A stretch of 64,000 bases of DNA from Streptomyces sp. NBC_01549. Lineage in GTDB: Bacteria > Actinomycetota > Actinomycetes > Streptomycetales > Streptomycetaceae. Numbering within the stretch: the first letter of the stretch is position 1; every line of letters starts with the position of its first letter. Where the stretch lies: NCBI RefSeq assembly GCF_026339955.1, contig NZ_JAPEPW010000001.1:3746501-3810500 (forward strand), written 5' to 3'. The notes beneath the pieces were generated by a model. The model searched no databases, was not told where the DNA came from, and saw only the letters and a program-made list of their open reading frames with translations. Below are positions 16,730-24,373 of the stretch, piece after piece. Made by a program: the position numbers and the translations under genes.

Positions 16730-17719
16730 ATGGCCTCCGCATCCTCCGCGCCCGCACGCCCGGACTGCCGCCGGATGCCGTTGCTGCGCTCGCTCGTCCT
16801 GCAGGCGGCGCGCATCGTGCTCGCGCTGTTCTTCGCCTTCCCGATCGTGTTCATGCTGGTGTCGTCGCTCAAGCCGGACCAGCAGATCTTCGGCGACCTG
16901 GACAGCATCAAGGCGTTCCTGCCGGTCGGCCACCTGTCCCTGGACAACTACACCGGGGTATTCGACCGGGTTCCCGCCGCCCGGTTCCTGATTACCTCCA
17001 TCGGGATCTCCGCGGTGACCGTGGTGCTGGGCATCTTCGTCAACAGCCTCGCGGCGTTCGCCCTGTCCCGGATGCGTTGGCGCGGCAAGAAGGTCGTGCT
17101 CGCCGCGATCATCGCGACGCTGATCGTGCCGTTCGAGACCTTCGCGCTGCCGTTGGTCTGGTGGGTCAACCAGCTGCCCTGGCTTCAGGTGAACGGTTTC
17201 CACCTCGCCCTGACGGAAGGCTGGCTGGACACCTACCGGGTGCAGGTCCTGCCCTTCGTGGCCAACGCCTTCTCCGTCTTCCTGTTCCACCAGTACTTCC
17301 AGAGCATCCCCAAGGAGCTCGACGAAGCAGCCATCATCGACGGGGCCGGCTGGTTCGGCATCTACCGGCGCATCGTCATGCCGCTGTCGAGTCCGGCGAT
17401 CGCCACGGTGGCGATCCTGACCTTACTGCCGGCCTGGAACTCCTACCTGTGGCCGCTGATGGTCGTCCAGAGCGAGAACCTGCGGCCCGTGATGGTCGGC
17501 ACCCAGTACTTCTTCCAGCTCAACCCCTCTTGGGGCCAGATCATGGCCTACGCCTCGATCACCGTGCCGGTGCTCACGCTGTTCGTGGCGTTCCAGCGGG
17601 CCTTCGTCAACAGCATCGCCTCCAGCGGAGTCAAGGCTGACCGCAGGGGCGCACGCCTGCCCGGCCGGTCCTCCCACTCTCTTCTCTGCCCCCACGCTGT
17701 GCTTCAGCGCACCCTTTGA
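16730..17719 (+). CDS. MalG-type carbohydrate ABC permease (orphaned)
   Basis: A 329-residue CUT1 permease with six predicted helices. The EAA loop KELDEAAIIDGAGWFGIYRR is intact, as are the SSLKPDQQIF entry and the usual AFQRAFVNSIASSGVK end. About 27 extra residues follow where relatives stop after SSGVKG, perhaps from loss of the original stop. One TTA codon (17423-17425) makes translation bldA-dependent in Streptomyces. The frame is intact, but the MalF partner is a pseudogene and no binding protein is nearby, so it can function only with subunits encoded elsewhere. Confidence 0.85.
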   Translation: MASASSAPARPDCRRMPLLRSLVLQAARIVLALFFAFPIVFMLVSSLKPDQQIFGDLDSIKAFLPVGHLSLDNYTGVFDRVPAARFLITSIGISAVTVVLGIFVNSLAAFALSRMRWRGKKVVLAAIIATLIVPFETFALPLVWWVNQLPWLQVNGFHLALTEGWLDTYRVQVLPFVANAFSVFLFHQYFQSIPKELDEAAIIDGAGWFGIYRRIVMPLSSPAIATVAILTLLPAWNSYLWPLMVVQSENLRPVMVGTQYFFQLNPSWGQIMAYASITVPVLTLFVAFQRAFVNSIASSGVKADRRGARLPGRSSHSLLCPHAVLQRTL

Positions 17720-17729
17720 AAGGCTTCGT

Positions 17730-19208
17730 GTGCCTACGCCGCCCATCGATCCCCACCTGCCCGCCGTACACCTGCGACCGCCCCGCAACTGGATCAACGA
17801 TCCCAACGGGCTGGTCTTCCACGACGGCCAGTACCACGTGTTCTGCCAGTACAACCCGTACGGTCCGCAGCACGCGAACATGCACTGGGGTCACTTCCGC
17901 AGCCCGGACCTGATCACCTGGGAAGAGCTTCCGATCGCGCTCGCCCCCACCCCCGGTGGTGACGACGCGGACGGCTGCTACTCCGGCAACGCCATCTCCG
18001 TCGAGGGCCGGTTGGTGGCCTTCTATTCCGCCAACCGCACGGGCCGCTGGTGGCAGCCGGTCACCACCGCCGAGTCCCACGACGGCGGGCACACCTGGGC
18101 CAAGCGGCCCCAACTCCTCATCCCGGAGCCGCCCGCCGACACCACCATGTACCGGGACCCCTACGTCTGGCGGCAGGACGGCCACTGGCGGATGCTCGTC
18201 GGCGCGGCCCTCGCCGACGGCCGCGGCGCGGCACTGCTCTATGAATCGGACGACCTGGAGCACTGGGATTACCGCGCCCCCTTCCACACCAGCAGCCCAG
18301 CCACCACCGCCGACGGCCCGGCGGGCTGGGAATGCCCCCAGTACGCGACCTTCGGCGACCGCGGTGTCCTGATCGTCAGCGACTGGACGCCGGAGGGCGG
18401 CCCCAGCCACGTGACGGTGCACACCGGCCGGGAGGAGTCAGCCCGTTTCACCGCAACTGCGCCACCTGTACGGCTGGACCACGGCCCGGACTTCTACGCC
18501 CCCGCCCTGCTCAAGGCCCCCGAAGAAGACCGTTGGCTGCTGTGGGGCTGGGCGTGGGAGGCCCGCGACGACACCTGGGCGCACGAAGCGGGCTGGGCGG
18601 GAGTCCTCACCCTCCCGCGCGAACTGACTTTGGCCGACGACGGCACGGTCGGCCAGCACCCCGCCCGCGAGCTGCTCGCCCTGCGCGGCGAACGCGTCCT
18701 GCACCGCACCGGACACGTCACCCGATCCGGGCCGGTCGACCTGGGGCAGGTCAGCCGCACCTTCGACCTCACCGCCGTACTGATCCCCGACCCCACCGGC
18801 TTGTGTGGTCTGCGCCTGGTCACCTCCGCGGACGGCACCGAATACCTCGACATCGGCCTCGACCCCACCGCCGGTCAGCTCACCGTCGACCGAAGCCACG
18901 CCTCATGGGACCCGCGCGCACGGACGGGCACCTACGTCGTCCCCTGCCCGGCCGCGAAGGTCCCCGGCTCACCCGTCGAACTCCGCGTCATCGTGGACGG
19001 CTCGATCGCCGAGATCTACCTCGCCACCGGCCAGGTCCTCACGATCAGGTTCTATCCGCTCGGCGACGCGCCCTGGCGCCTGCAGGCCCGCACGACCGGC
19101 ACCGGCAGCAGCGACTTCGCCGTGGAGGCATGGGACCTGAACCCCCGGCCGAATCCGTCAACAGCCTCTCACGGCAAGCCGACCACGGGACGTGTGACCG
19201 CCCGGTGA
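17730..19208 (+). CDS. GH32 beta-fructosidase / sucrose hydrolase, cytoplasmic
   Basis: A 492-residue GH32 enzyme with no signal peptide. All three catalytic positions are present: Asp24 in RNWINDPNGL, Asp143 in YRDPYVW and Glu201 in GWECPQY. The C-terminal beta-sandwich contains VIVDGSIAEIYLATG. The GTG start at 17730 has GAAAGG upstream and lies 10 bp after malG, so it belongs to the kinase-permease operon. It probably hydrolyses sucrose or short fructans in the cytoplasm, feeding the PfkB kinase. It differs from the 510-residue paralogue at 6136, suggesting separate origins. Confidence 0.92.
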   Translation: MPTPPIDPHLPAVHLRPPRNWINDPNGLVFHDGQYHVFCQYNPYGPQHANMHWGHFRSPDLITWEELPIALAPTPGGDDADGCYSGNAISVEGRLVAFYSANRTGRWWQPVTTAESHDGGHTWAKRPQLLIPEPPADTTMYRDPYVWRQDGHWRMLVGAALADGRGAALLYESDDLEHWDYRAPFHTSSPATTADGPAGWECPQYATFGDRGVLIVSDWTPEGGPSHVTVHTGREESARFTATAPPVRLDHGPDFYAPALLKAPEEDRWLLWGWAWEARDDTWAHEAGWAGVLTLPRELTLADDGTVGQHPARELLALRGERVLHRTGHVTRSGPVDLGQVSRTFDLTAVLIPDPTGLCGLRLVTSADGTEYLDIGLDPTAGQLTVDRSHASWDPRARTGTYVVPCPAAKVPGSPVELRVIVDGSIAEIYLATGQVLTIRFYPLGDAPWRLQARTTGTGSSDFAVEAWDLNPRPNPSTASHGKPTTGRVTAR

Positions 19209-19219
19209 CCCCGCCCACC

Positions 19220-19393
19220 ATGCCTCCCCTCCTCACGGCGGCCGGAGTCGCGCCCCGCGTCGTGACGGAGATCCTCGGTCACTCACAGATCAGCATCACC
19301 ATGAACGTGTACACGCACGTCGTGCAGGACACGCAGCGCGAGGCCATGAGCCACATGGACCGGCTGCTCAGGAGGCGTCCCGGTCGTCAGTGA
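19220..19393 (+). pseudogene. Tyrosine recombinase (phage integrase) C-terminal remnant
   Basis: The frame MPPLLTAAGVAPRVVTEILG continues HSQISITMNVYTHVVQDTQ and ends at TGA 19391-19393. It matches the last 60 residues of actinobacterial tyrosine integrases: the LGHS box and the MNVYTHV segment with the nucleophilic Tyr. The upstream catalytic Arg and DNA-binding domains are missing; similarity is cut by the end of the GH32 gene. Its place 80 bp from the tRNA 3' end fits the integrase that inserted this island. Confidence 0.85.
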
Positions 19394-19423
19394 CCCGTCG
19401 CCGTTGATGTCAGATCTGGATGT

Positions 19424-19468
19424 CAGAAAGGGGTCCACCTCCGAAATTTCGGAGGTGGACCCCTTCTG
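19424..19468 (-). terminator. Long hairpin after tRNA-Arg
   Basis: An almost perfect 22-bp stem (GGGGTCCACCTCCGAAA / TTTCGGAGGTGGACCCC core, one bulged A) immediately downstream of the tRNA-Arg 3' end on the minus strand. It should terminate the tRNA transcript. It may also limit read-through from the plus-strand operon. Confidence 0.8.
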
Positions 19469-19471
19469 AAC

Positions 19472-19547
19472 TGGTGCCCCCGGCAGGATTCGAACCTGCG
19501 ACACCCGCTTTAGGAGAGCGGTGCTCTATCCCCTGAGCTACGAAGGC
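19472..19547 (-). tRNA. tRNA-Arg (anticodon CCU)
   Basis: A complete 76-nt cloverleaf with encoded CCA. The acceptor stem pairs GCCTTCG with CGGGGGC, including two G-U pairs. The anticodon stem CCGCT/AGCGG holds loop CTCCTAA with anticodon CCT, and the T-arm contains GTTCGAATC. The last 43 nt before CCA are duplicated at 1369-1411, marking this tRNA as the island's integration site. Confidence 0.95.
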
Positions 19548-19615
19548 GGGGGGATCTCGGTGAGACCCGGCGACTAGCGTAGCGGATTCGGTGGGGTGGG
19601 GGTTCTGGCGTTCGG

Positions 19616-19705
19616 TCAGTGGGCGGTTCGGGTTTTCAGGACGTCCAGGACGCGGTCCAGGCCGTACTGGAAATTCTTGTCGCCGGCTTCGCCCGGGACG
19701 CCTTC
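19616..19705 (-). pseudogene. TetR family C-terminal fragment
   Basis: Read on the minus strand, a short frame ends VPGEAGDKNFQYGLDRVLDV plus LKTRTAH and a stop at 19616-19618. It matches the F-x-x-GLDRxLDGL end of TetR_C-type regulators. Only about 30 codons remain and the upstream part is disrupted. It lies between the tRNA and the double IclR gene and is a decayed remnant. Confidence 0.5.
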
Positions 19706-19777
19706 ACCAGCGCGATGTCGGCGAGCTTCCTGGTGGGCGGGGCGAACGGTCGTCAGGAGGGGGTACGCGCTGACGCG

Positions 19778-21565
19778 TCATGTCCGCGGTACCTGGCGAA
19801 ACCGTCCCGCCACCCACAGGTCCTCCTCCATCCGGCTCACCGTGGCCCGCAATTCCGGCAGTACCTCGGTGACGCACTCCTCGGGCGTACGGCGGCTGCT
19901 GTGCATCGCGACATTGACCGCGGCGACGACCCGTCCACCGCGCTCGCGCACCGGTACCGCGATGGAGCGCAGCCCCACCTCCAACTCCTCGTCGACGAGG
20001 GCGTATCCCTCTTGCCGTACGCGCTCCAGAACGGCCTTCAGGCGAGCGGGATCCGTGATCGTGCGGGGGGTCAACGGGAGCAGTTCGGTGAGCGGGGGCT
20101 CGGGCAGGTCCGCCAGCATCACCCGGCCCAGCGCGGTCGGGTACGCGGGCAGACGGGTGCCGATGGCGATGTGGGCGCCCATGATGCGGCTGGTGGAGAC
20201 GCGGCCCGTGTACTGGACCTCGTCGCCGGTCAGGATCGCCAGCGACACCGAGTCGTGCAGCCGCTGCGAGAGTCCGGTGAGGTGCGGGGCGGCGATCTCG
20301 GCGAGCGAGGTCCGCGACAGGGGAGGGAAGCCGAGGCCCAGCACACGGGGGGTGAGGCGGAAGACGCGGTCGTGCGTGCTGACGTATCCGAGGTGTTCCA
20401 GGGTGATCAGGGCGCGGCGGGCGGTCGCCCGGGCGAGCCCGGTGGCCTGGGCGACCTCGGTGAGGTTCAGTTCGGCGCGGTCCTCGCCGAAGGCGGTGAT
20501 CACGGTGAGGCCCCGGGCCAGCGACTCGATGAAGTCCCGGCCCAGTTCCTGTTTGGAGGCGCCGGTCCAGACGGCGAGGCCGGAGGGGGCGGTGGTGGTA
20601 CGGGGCGCGGCGGATTCGGCGCGCTGTGTCTCGCGCAGTTCCCGTTCCATCGCGGCGACGGACTGGCGCAGCCGGGGCAGCAGGGTGTCGCGCAGATCGG
20701 CCGCGGTGTGCCGGCTGGTGTGGCTGACCACGCTCACCACACAGGCGATGCGGCCCGCCTCGCGTACGGGCATGGAGATCGCGACCAGCCCCGGTTCGAT
20801 CAACTGGTCGTCCAGCGCCCAGCCGGCCTCGCGAGCCTCGGCCGTACGCTGCTCGAAGTCTTCGCCGAGGGTGGGCAGCCGACGTGTGCCTCGGCCGACG
20901 TCCTGCTCCTTCGTCGTGTCGTTCGTCGTGGCGCGTCTGTCTCTTTCGGCGTCGCGGTCGTCCTCGCCGTACTCGATCGGGCGGCTTCGGGCCGGGACCG
21001 CCGGAAACCCCCGGTCCTCCGGATCGGCCGTGCGCCGCTCGCGCCACCGTGCCCACTCCCGTTCGTCCCATTCGGTGGCGAACAGGGGGCCGGGCGCGGT
21101 GCGTTCGGCGGGCAGCAGGTCGCCGATGCGAAAGCTCAGTGACATGGCGCGGCGCCGGGTCGCCTGGTGGATGAAGCGGATGCCGTCCTGGTCGCCGACC
21201 GCGAGCGAGACGGACTCGTCGAGTTCGTCGGCGAGGGCGTCGGCGTGCGCGTCGAGGAGGCGGGGCAGACGCAGGGCGGCCAGGTAGGCGTTGCCGAGTT
21301 CCATCAGACGGGGGGCCAGGACCGCGTCGCGGCCGTCGAGGCGTACGTACCCCCGGCGCGCCAGGGTCGCGGTGATCCGGTCGACGGTGGAGCGCGCGAG
21401 TCCGGTGGACCGCTCCAGACCGCTGAGGCTGGACACTCCGTCGGCGTCGGTCAGCCGCCGCAGTACGGCGATACCGCGGATGAGGGGGGTGACGGCCTCG
21501 GCGGGCACCGCGGCCTCGGCGCTGCTGGTGCCGGTCCCGGGGGGCGGCGCGACGTTCGATGGCAT
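19778..21565 (-). CDS. Fused double IclR-family transcriptional regulator
   Basis: A 595-residue protein made of two complete IclR units. Unit 1 has a winged HTH at about 27-90 (LSGLERSTGLARSTVDRITA) and an effector domain to about 310 with a charged, low-similarity insert near 180-235. Unit 2 (about 335-590) begins LAVWTGASKQELGRDFIESL, the PcaR-like N-terminal signature, with HTH LTEVAQATGLARATARRALI and an effector domain. Single IclR proteins are about 250 residues, so this is a tandem fusion. PcaR-like units regulate aromatic-acid catabolism, but no such genes are nearby, so the target is unknown. Confidence 0.85.
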   Translation of the reverse strand: MPSNVAPPPGTGTSSAEAAVPAEAVTPLIRGIAVLRRLTDADGVSSLSGLERSTGLARSTVDRITATLARRGYVRLDGRDAVLAPRLMELGNAYLAALRLPRLLDAHADALADELDESVSLAVGDQDGIRFIHQATRRRAMSLSFRIGDLLPAERTAPGPLFATEWDEREWARWRERRTADPEDRGFPAVPARSRPIEYGEDDRDAERDRRATTNDTTKEQDVGRGTRRLPTLGEDFEQRTAEAREAGWALDDQLIEPGLVAISMPVREAGRIACVVSVVSHTSRHTAADLRDTLLPRLRQSVAAMERELRETQRAESAAPRTTTAPSGLAVWTGASKQELGRDFIESLARGLTVITAFGEDRAELNLTEVAQATGLARATARRALITLEHLGYVSTHDRVFRLTPRVLGLGFPPLSRTSLAEIAAPHLTGLSQRLHDSVSLAILTGDEVQYTGRVSTSRIMGAHIAIGTRLPAYPTALGRVMLADLPEPPLTELLPLTPRTITDPARLKAVLERVRQEGYALVDEELEVGLRSIAVPVRERGGRVVAAVNVAMHSSRRTPEECVTEVLPELRATVSRMEEDLWVAGRFRQVPRT

Positions 21566-21669
21566 GGGCTCTCCGCTGTGGATCTCTGAAGAGACTCAGG
21601 AGAGACACCGTAGTCCTTGCACGGTCAGGTCAGCAGGTCGGAGACCGGGGGCGGCGGGGAAGCGACCGG

Positions 21670-22953
21670 TCAGCTGCGTGTGACGGACACCTGGTAGTCG
21701 CCCTTCGGATCCACCGCCGTGACCGAGATCGTGATGCCGGCCTTGGGGTCCTTGAAGGACTCGCCGGGGGCGAAGGGGGCGTCGGAGAGTTCCGCGTGGA
21801 CGTTGGGGCTGCGGGTGCAGCCGCCGCTGTGGCGCTTGGAGTCGTAGACGGTGATGGGGCCGTTTCCGGTGTCCACGCCCGCGTCGACCTTGTAGATGAG
21901 GATGCCGGGGCGGCAGACGGCGGAGTCGTTGCCGCCGCGGGTGCGCAGTTCGAAGGCGTACCCCGTCTTGGTGCCGGTGGGTACGAAGACCAGTTTCTCG
22001 CCGCCGGGACGGGACAGCGGGGTGAGGGTGTACTCCGCCGTCCCGGGCGACGCGGCGCATCTGACCTGCGACTCGTCGAGCCAGCCCAGCTTCCACTTGT
22101 GCCAGCCGAGGAGGTCGTTGTCGGCCCCCCAGTCCTCGCTCATGATGTCCCAGTGGCCGACGGCGCCGCCGCCCTCCTGGGTGTAGAGGTCGGGCAGGCC
22201 GAAGGTGTGGCCGTTCTCGTGGGGGAGTACCCGGTAGCCGGTCTCGGCGTAGGAGCCGGAGCCGTCGTCCTGGCGGCTGTAGACGAAGGACGCGTTCGAG
22301 ACGGGGACGCCGTCGGCGATGGGCGCCTCGGTGTTGCCGGCGAAGGTGACGGACAGGACGGTGTCCAGGGCGGAGGGCCCGGCGTTCGGCGTCACCAGCA
22401 CGTTCAGGAGGTCGTACGAGTGGAAGTCCACCTCGGGGTCGGCCGTGGCCACTATGTCCTGGACCAGGTCGCGGTAGCCGGGGTCGAAGGGGGCGCCGCG
22501 TTCTATGCCGTACGCCTTGAAGGGCTTGGGCATGCGCAGCCAGTGGTGGATGGGGGTCTCGGGGCGGTAGTCGAGGCGGCCGTAGGAACTGGTGCGAAAC
22601 CAGTTCTGGGTCTGCGGGAAGAACTCGGCGAGCCGGTCGAGTGCGCTGCCCGGGCCGGGGGCGTCGGAGAAGTCGACCATCAGGGTGAGGGCTCGGACGG
22701 TGCCGGTGGAGCGGGCGTATCCGGGTTGGGTCGGTATGCCCTCTCCCATCTGTACGCCCATCGCGCCGCTGATCATGCAGGGACCGAGCGCCGTGGAGCG
22801 GGCCAGCGCGATGGAGCCCGCCGTCGTGGAGCCCGCCGAGAGGTGCCCGGTGCCGGCGGAGGTGCTGACCGCCAGCGTCAGAAGAGTCACCGTGGTGAGG
22901 GCGGCCACGCGGCGCGAGCGTATCCGGCGGCTGGTGGCCTGCATCGGCTGCAT
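21670..22953 (-). CDS. Secreted M6-family metalloprotease
   Basis: A 427-residue exported protease with a basic N-terminus, hydrophobic signal (VAALTTVTLLTLAVSTSAGT) and an M6 (immune inhibitor A-like) domain. The zinc motif is HENGHTFGLPD (His245, Glu246, His249, final Asp), with a downstream DIMSEDWGAD turn giving the Met-turn-like segment. Cysteines are spaced as in extracellular proteins. It stands alone between the IclR regulator and the repeat region. The substrate is unknown. Confidence 0.88.
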   Translation of the reverse strand: MQPMQATSRRIRSRRVAALTTVTLLTLAVSTSAGTGHLSAGSTTAGSIALARSTALGPCMISGAMGVQMGEGIPTQPGYARSTGTVRALTLMVDFSDAPGPGSALDRLAEFFPQTQNWFRTSSYGRLDYRPETPIHHWLRMPKPFKAYGIERGAPFDPGYRDLVQDIVATADPEVDFHSYDLLNVLVTPNAGPSALDTVLSVTFAGNTEAPIADGVPVSNASFVYSRQDDGSGSYAETGYRVLPHENGHTFGLPDLYTQEGGGAVGHWDIMSEDWGADNDLLGWHKWKLGWLDESQVRCAASPGTAEYTLTPLSRPGGEKLVFVPTGTKTGYAFELRTRGGNDSAVCRPGILIYKVDAGVDTGNGPITVYDSKRHSGGCTRSPNVHAELSDAPFAPGESFKDPKAGITISVTAVDPKGDYQVSVTRS

Positions 22954-23139
22954 ACAGGGGCCCTTCGCTCACGGCAGCCGCCCGGTCACCGGCTGCACCC
23001 TGTGCGATCACCCTGTGGCGGGGGATGCGCGGCCGCGCGCTGGAAGAGCCCGAACGTGGGTTTCTTGCCGGGGGAGGGGTGACGGGAGCGGCGTCAGAGG
23101 TTTGGCCGCGGGGGTTTGGTCGCGGGGTTTGGCCTCGGG

Positions 23140-23275
23140 CCGGGGCGGATGGTCAGCAACGAGCCGGGCCGCGCTGACCATCCGCCCCGGTTGGGGGCGC
23201 TGACCATCCGCCCCGGGTGGGGGCGCTGACCATCCGCCCCGGGTGGGGGCGCTGACCATCCGCCCCGGGTGGGGG
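23140..23275. repeat. Four 26-bp tandem repeats plus an inverted arm
   Basis: Four head-to-tail copies of CGCTGACCATCCGCCCCGG followed by GTGGGGG (the first copy has TT for GT) fill 23172-23275. An 18-bp exact reverse complement of the unit core (CCGGGGCGGATGGTCAGC, 23140-23157) precedes them, so the first copy forms an 18-bp hairpin with a 15-nt loop. The region lies in the 600-bp gap between the M6 protease start and the tetR gene. There are no spacers, so it is not CRISPR. Confidence 0.85.
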
Positions 23276-23459
23276 CGGGGCGGGGCAGGGCGGGGCGGCT
23301 GCGAAGCTGCGAGCCGCGCCGGATGCGCGACCGCACCGCGTGCCGCCACGGATGCTCAGCCGCGCGCCGCGCCCCCTCGCTCAGCCGCGCGCCGCTCCCC
23401 CACCCCCCAACGCTCAGTGACGCAGGTCACATCACATCTCTCGGAATGCGGGAAATAAC

Positions 23460-23516
23460 CGGGGACGGTTTCCCCGTTTAGCCATGTGTCCGAGCGAAAC
23501 GGGGACGGATTCCCCG
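23460..23516. promoter_or_regulatory. Two 17-bp operator-like palindromes upstream of tetR
   Basis: CGGGGACGGTTTCCCCG (23460-23476) and CGGGGACGGATTCCCCG (23500-23516) are inverted repeats CGGGGA-N5-TCCCCG, placed 40 bp apart. They lie 45-100 bp upstream of the tetR GTG, so they are probably its autoregulatory operators and control the following MFS gene. Confidence 0.75.
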
Positions 23517-23560
23517 GATCGCGCCACAGTCTTCCTGCACCTACGTCTGAGGAGTACGCC

Positions 23561-24205
23561 GTGGAGACCGCCACCCCCGTGAAGCGTCGCGTGCCCCGGC
23601 CCCGGGCCGATGCCCTGCGCAACCGGGAGCGGATCGTCGCCGCCGCGCGCGAGATGTTCGTCGAGTTCGGCCCCGATGTGCCGTTCGACGAGATCGCCCG
23701 CCGCGCCGGTGTCGGCAACGCCACGGTGTACCGCAACTTCCCGGACCGCGACGCGCTCGCGCGGGAGGTCGTCTGCTCGGTCATGGACCGCACGTCGGAG
23801 TGGATCGAGTCGGCTCTCGCCGAGGGCGGCGACGCCTTCCAGGCGCTGAGCGACTTCGTGCACTTCGCGGCGGACGAGCGGATCGGCGCCCTGTGCCCCA
23901 TGCTCTCCGAAGCCTTCGACCAGAACCATCCGGATCTGTTCGCCGCACGCGAGCGGACCGTGGACCTGGTCGAGGCGCTGACGAGGCGCGCCCGAGAGGC
24001 CGGGCAGTTGCGGCCCGATGTCGAATTCGGCGACCTGATGATCGCCGTCACTCAGCTCACCCGGCCGCTGCCCGGCACCGCGTGCCAGGGCATCGACCGC
24101 TTCGTACACCGTCATCTGCAGCTGTTCCTGGACGGTCTGCGGGCACCGGCCCGCTCCGTACTGCTGGGGGTGGCGGTCACCGTGGAGGATCTGCGAACAG
24201 CCTGA
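23561..24205 (+). CDS. TetR family regulator of the adjacent MFS pump
   Basis: A 214-residue repressor. The HTH is at about 35-55 (PFDEIARRAGVGNATVYRNF), followed by an alpha-helical ligand domain. GTG 23561 was chosen because GAGGAG lies 7 bp upstream; a longer frame from 23486 would run through the second operator palindrome. It precedes the DHA2 transporter gene in the same orientation with a 168-bp gap, a typical regulator-efflux arrangement. The ligand is unknown. Confidence 0.88.
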   Translation: METATPVKRRVPRPRADALRNRERIVAAAREMFVEFGPDVPFDEIARRAGVGNATVYRNFPDRDALAREVVCSVMDRTSEWIESALAEGGDAFQALSDFVHFAADERIGALCPMLSEAFDQNHPDLFAARERTVDLVEALTRRAREAGQLRPDVEFGDLMIAVTQLTRPLPGTACQGIDRFVHRHLQLFLDGLRAPARSVLLGVAVTVEDLRTA

Positions 24206-24373
24206 CCAGCAGCCAGACCAGCCAGACCAGCGCGACCGATGAGATCGGGGGACAGCGCCGGTCCTAAGTCCGACCAGCTTCCGGAAGCTTGCGGCCGTCT
24301 ACGGAGACGAGCCGCCGGCTCCCGTGACTTTCCCTCACCTTTTTCACTGCGAAGTACCGGAGTGGGTATCCCC

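Larger units (their letters stand above)
1369..19516. mobile_element. 18.1-kb integrative genomic island at tRNA-Arg(CCU) carrying fructan utilisation genes
   Basis: The island is bounded by 43-bp direct repeats (1369-1411 and 19474-19516); the right copy is part of an intact tRNA-Arg gene. A tyrosine recombinase C-terminus (19220-19393) lies next to the tRNA, the usual place for the integrase of a tRNA-targeted element. No excisionase, replication or transfer genes remain, so the element is probably immobile. Its cargo is a methyltransferase, three GH32 glycosidases, an Opp-type ABC system, a LacI regulator, a PfkB kinase, MalG and several gene fragments. Confidence 0.75.

Noticed and set aside
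23172..23275. CRISPR array in the 26-bp repeats
   Set aside because: There are no unique spacers between units and no cas genes in the window.
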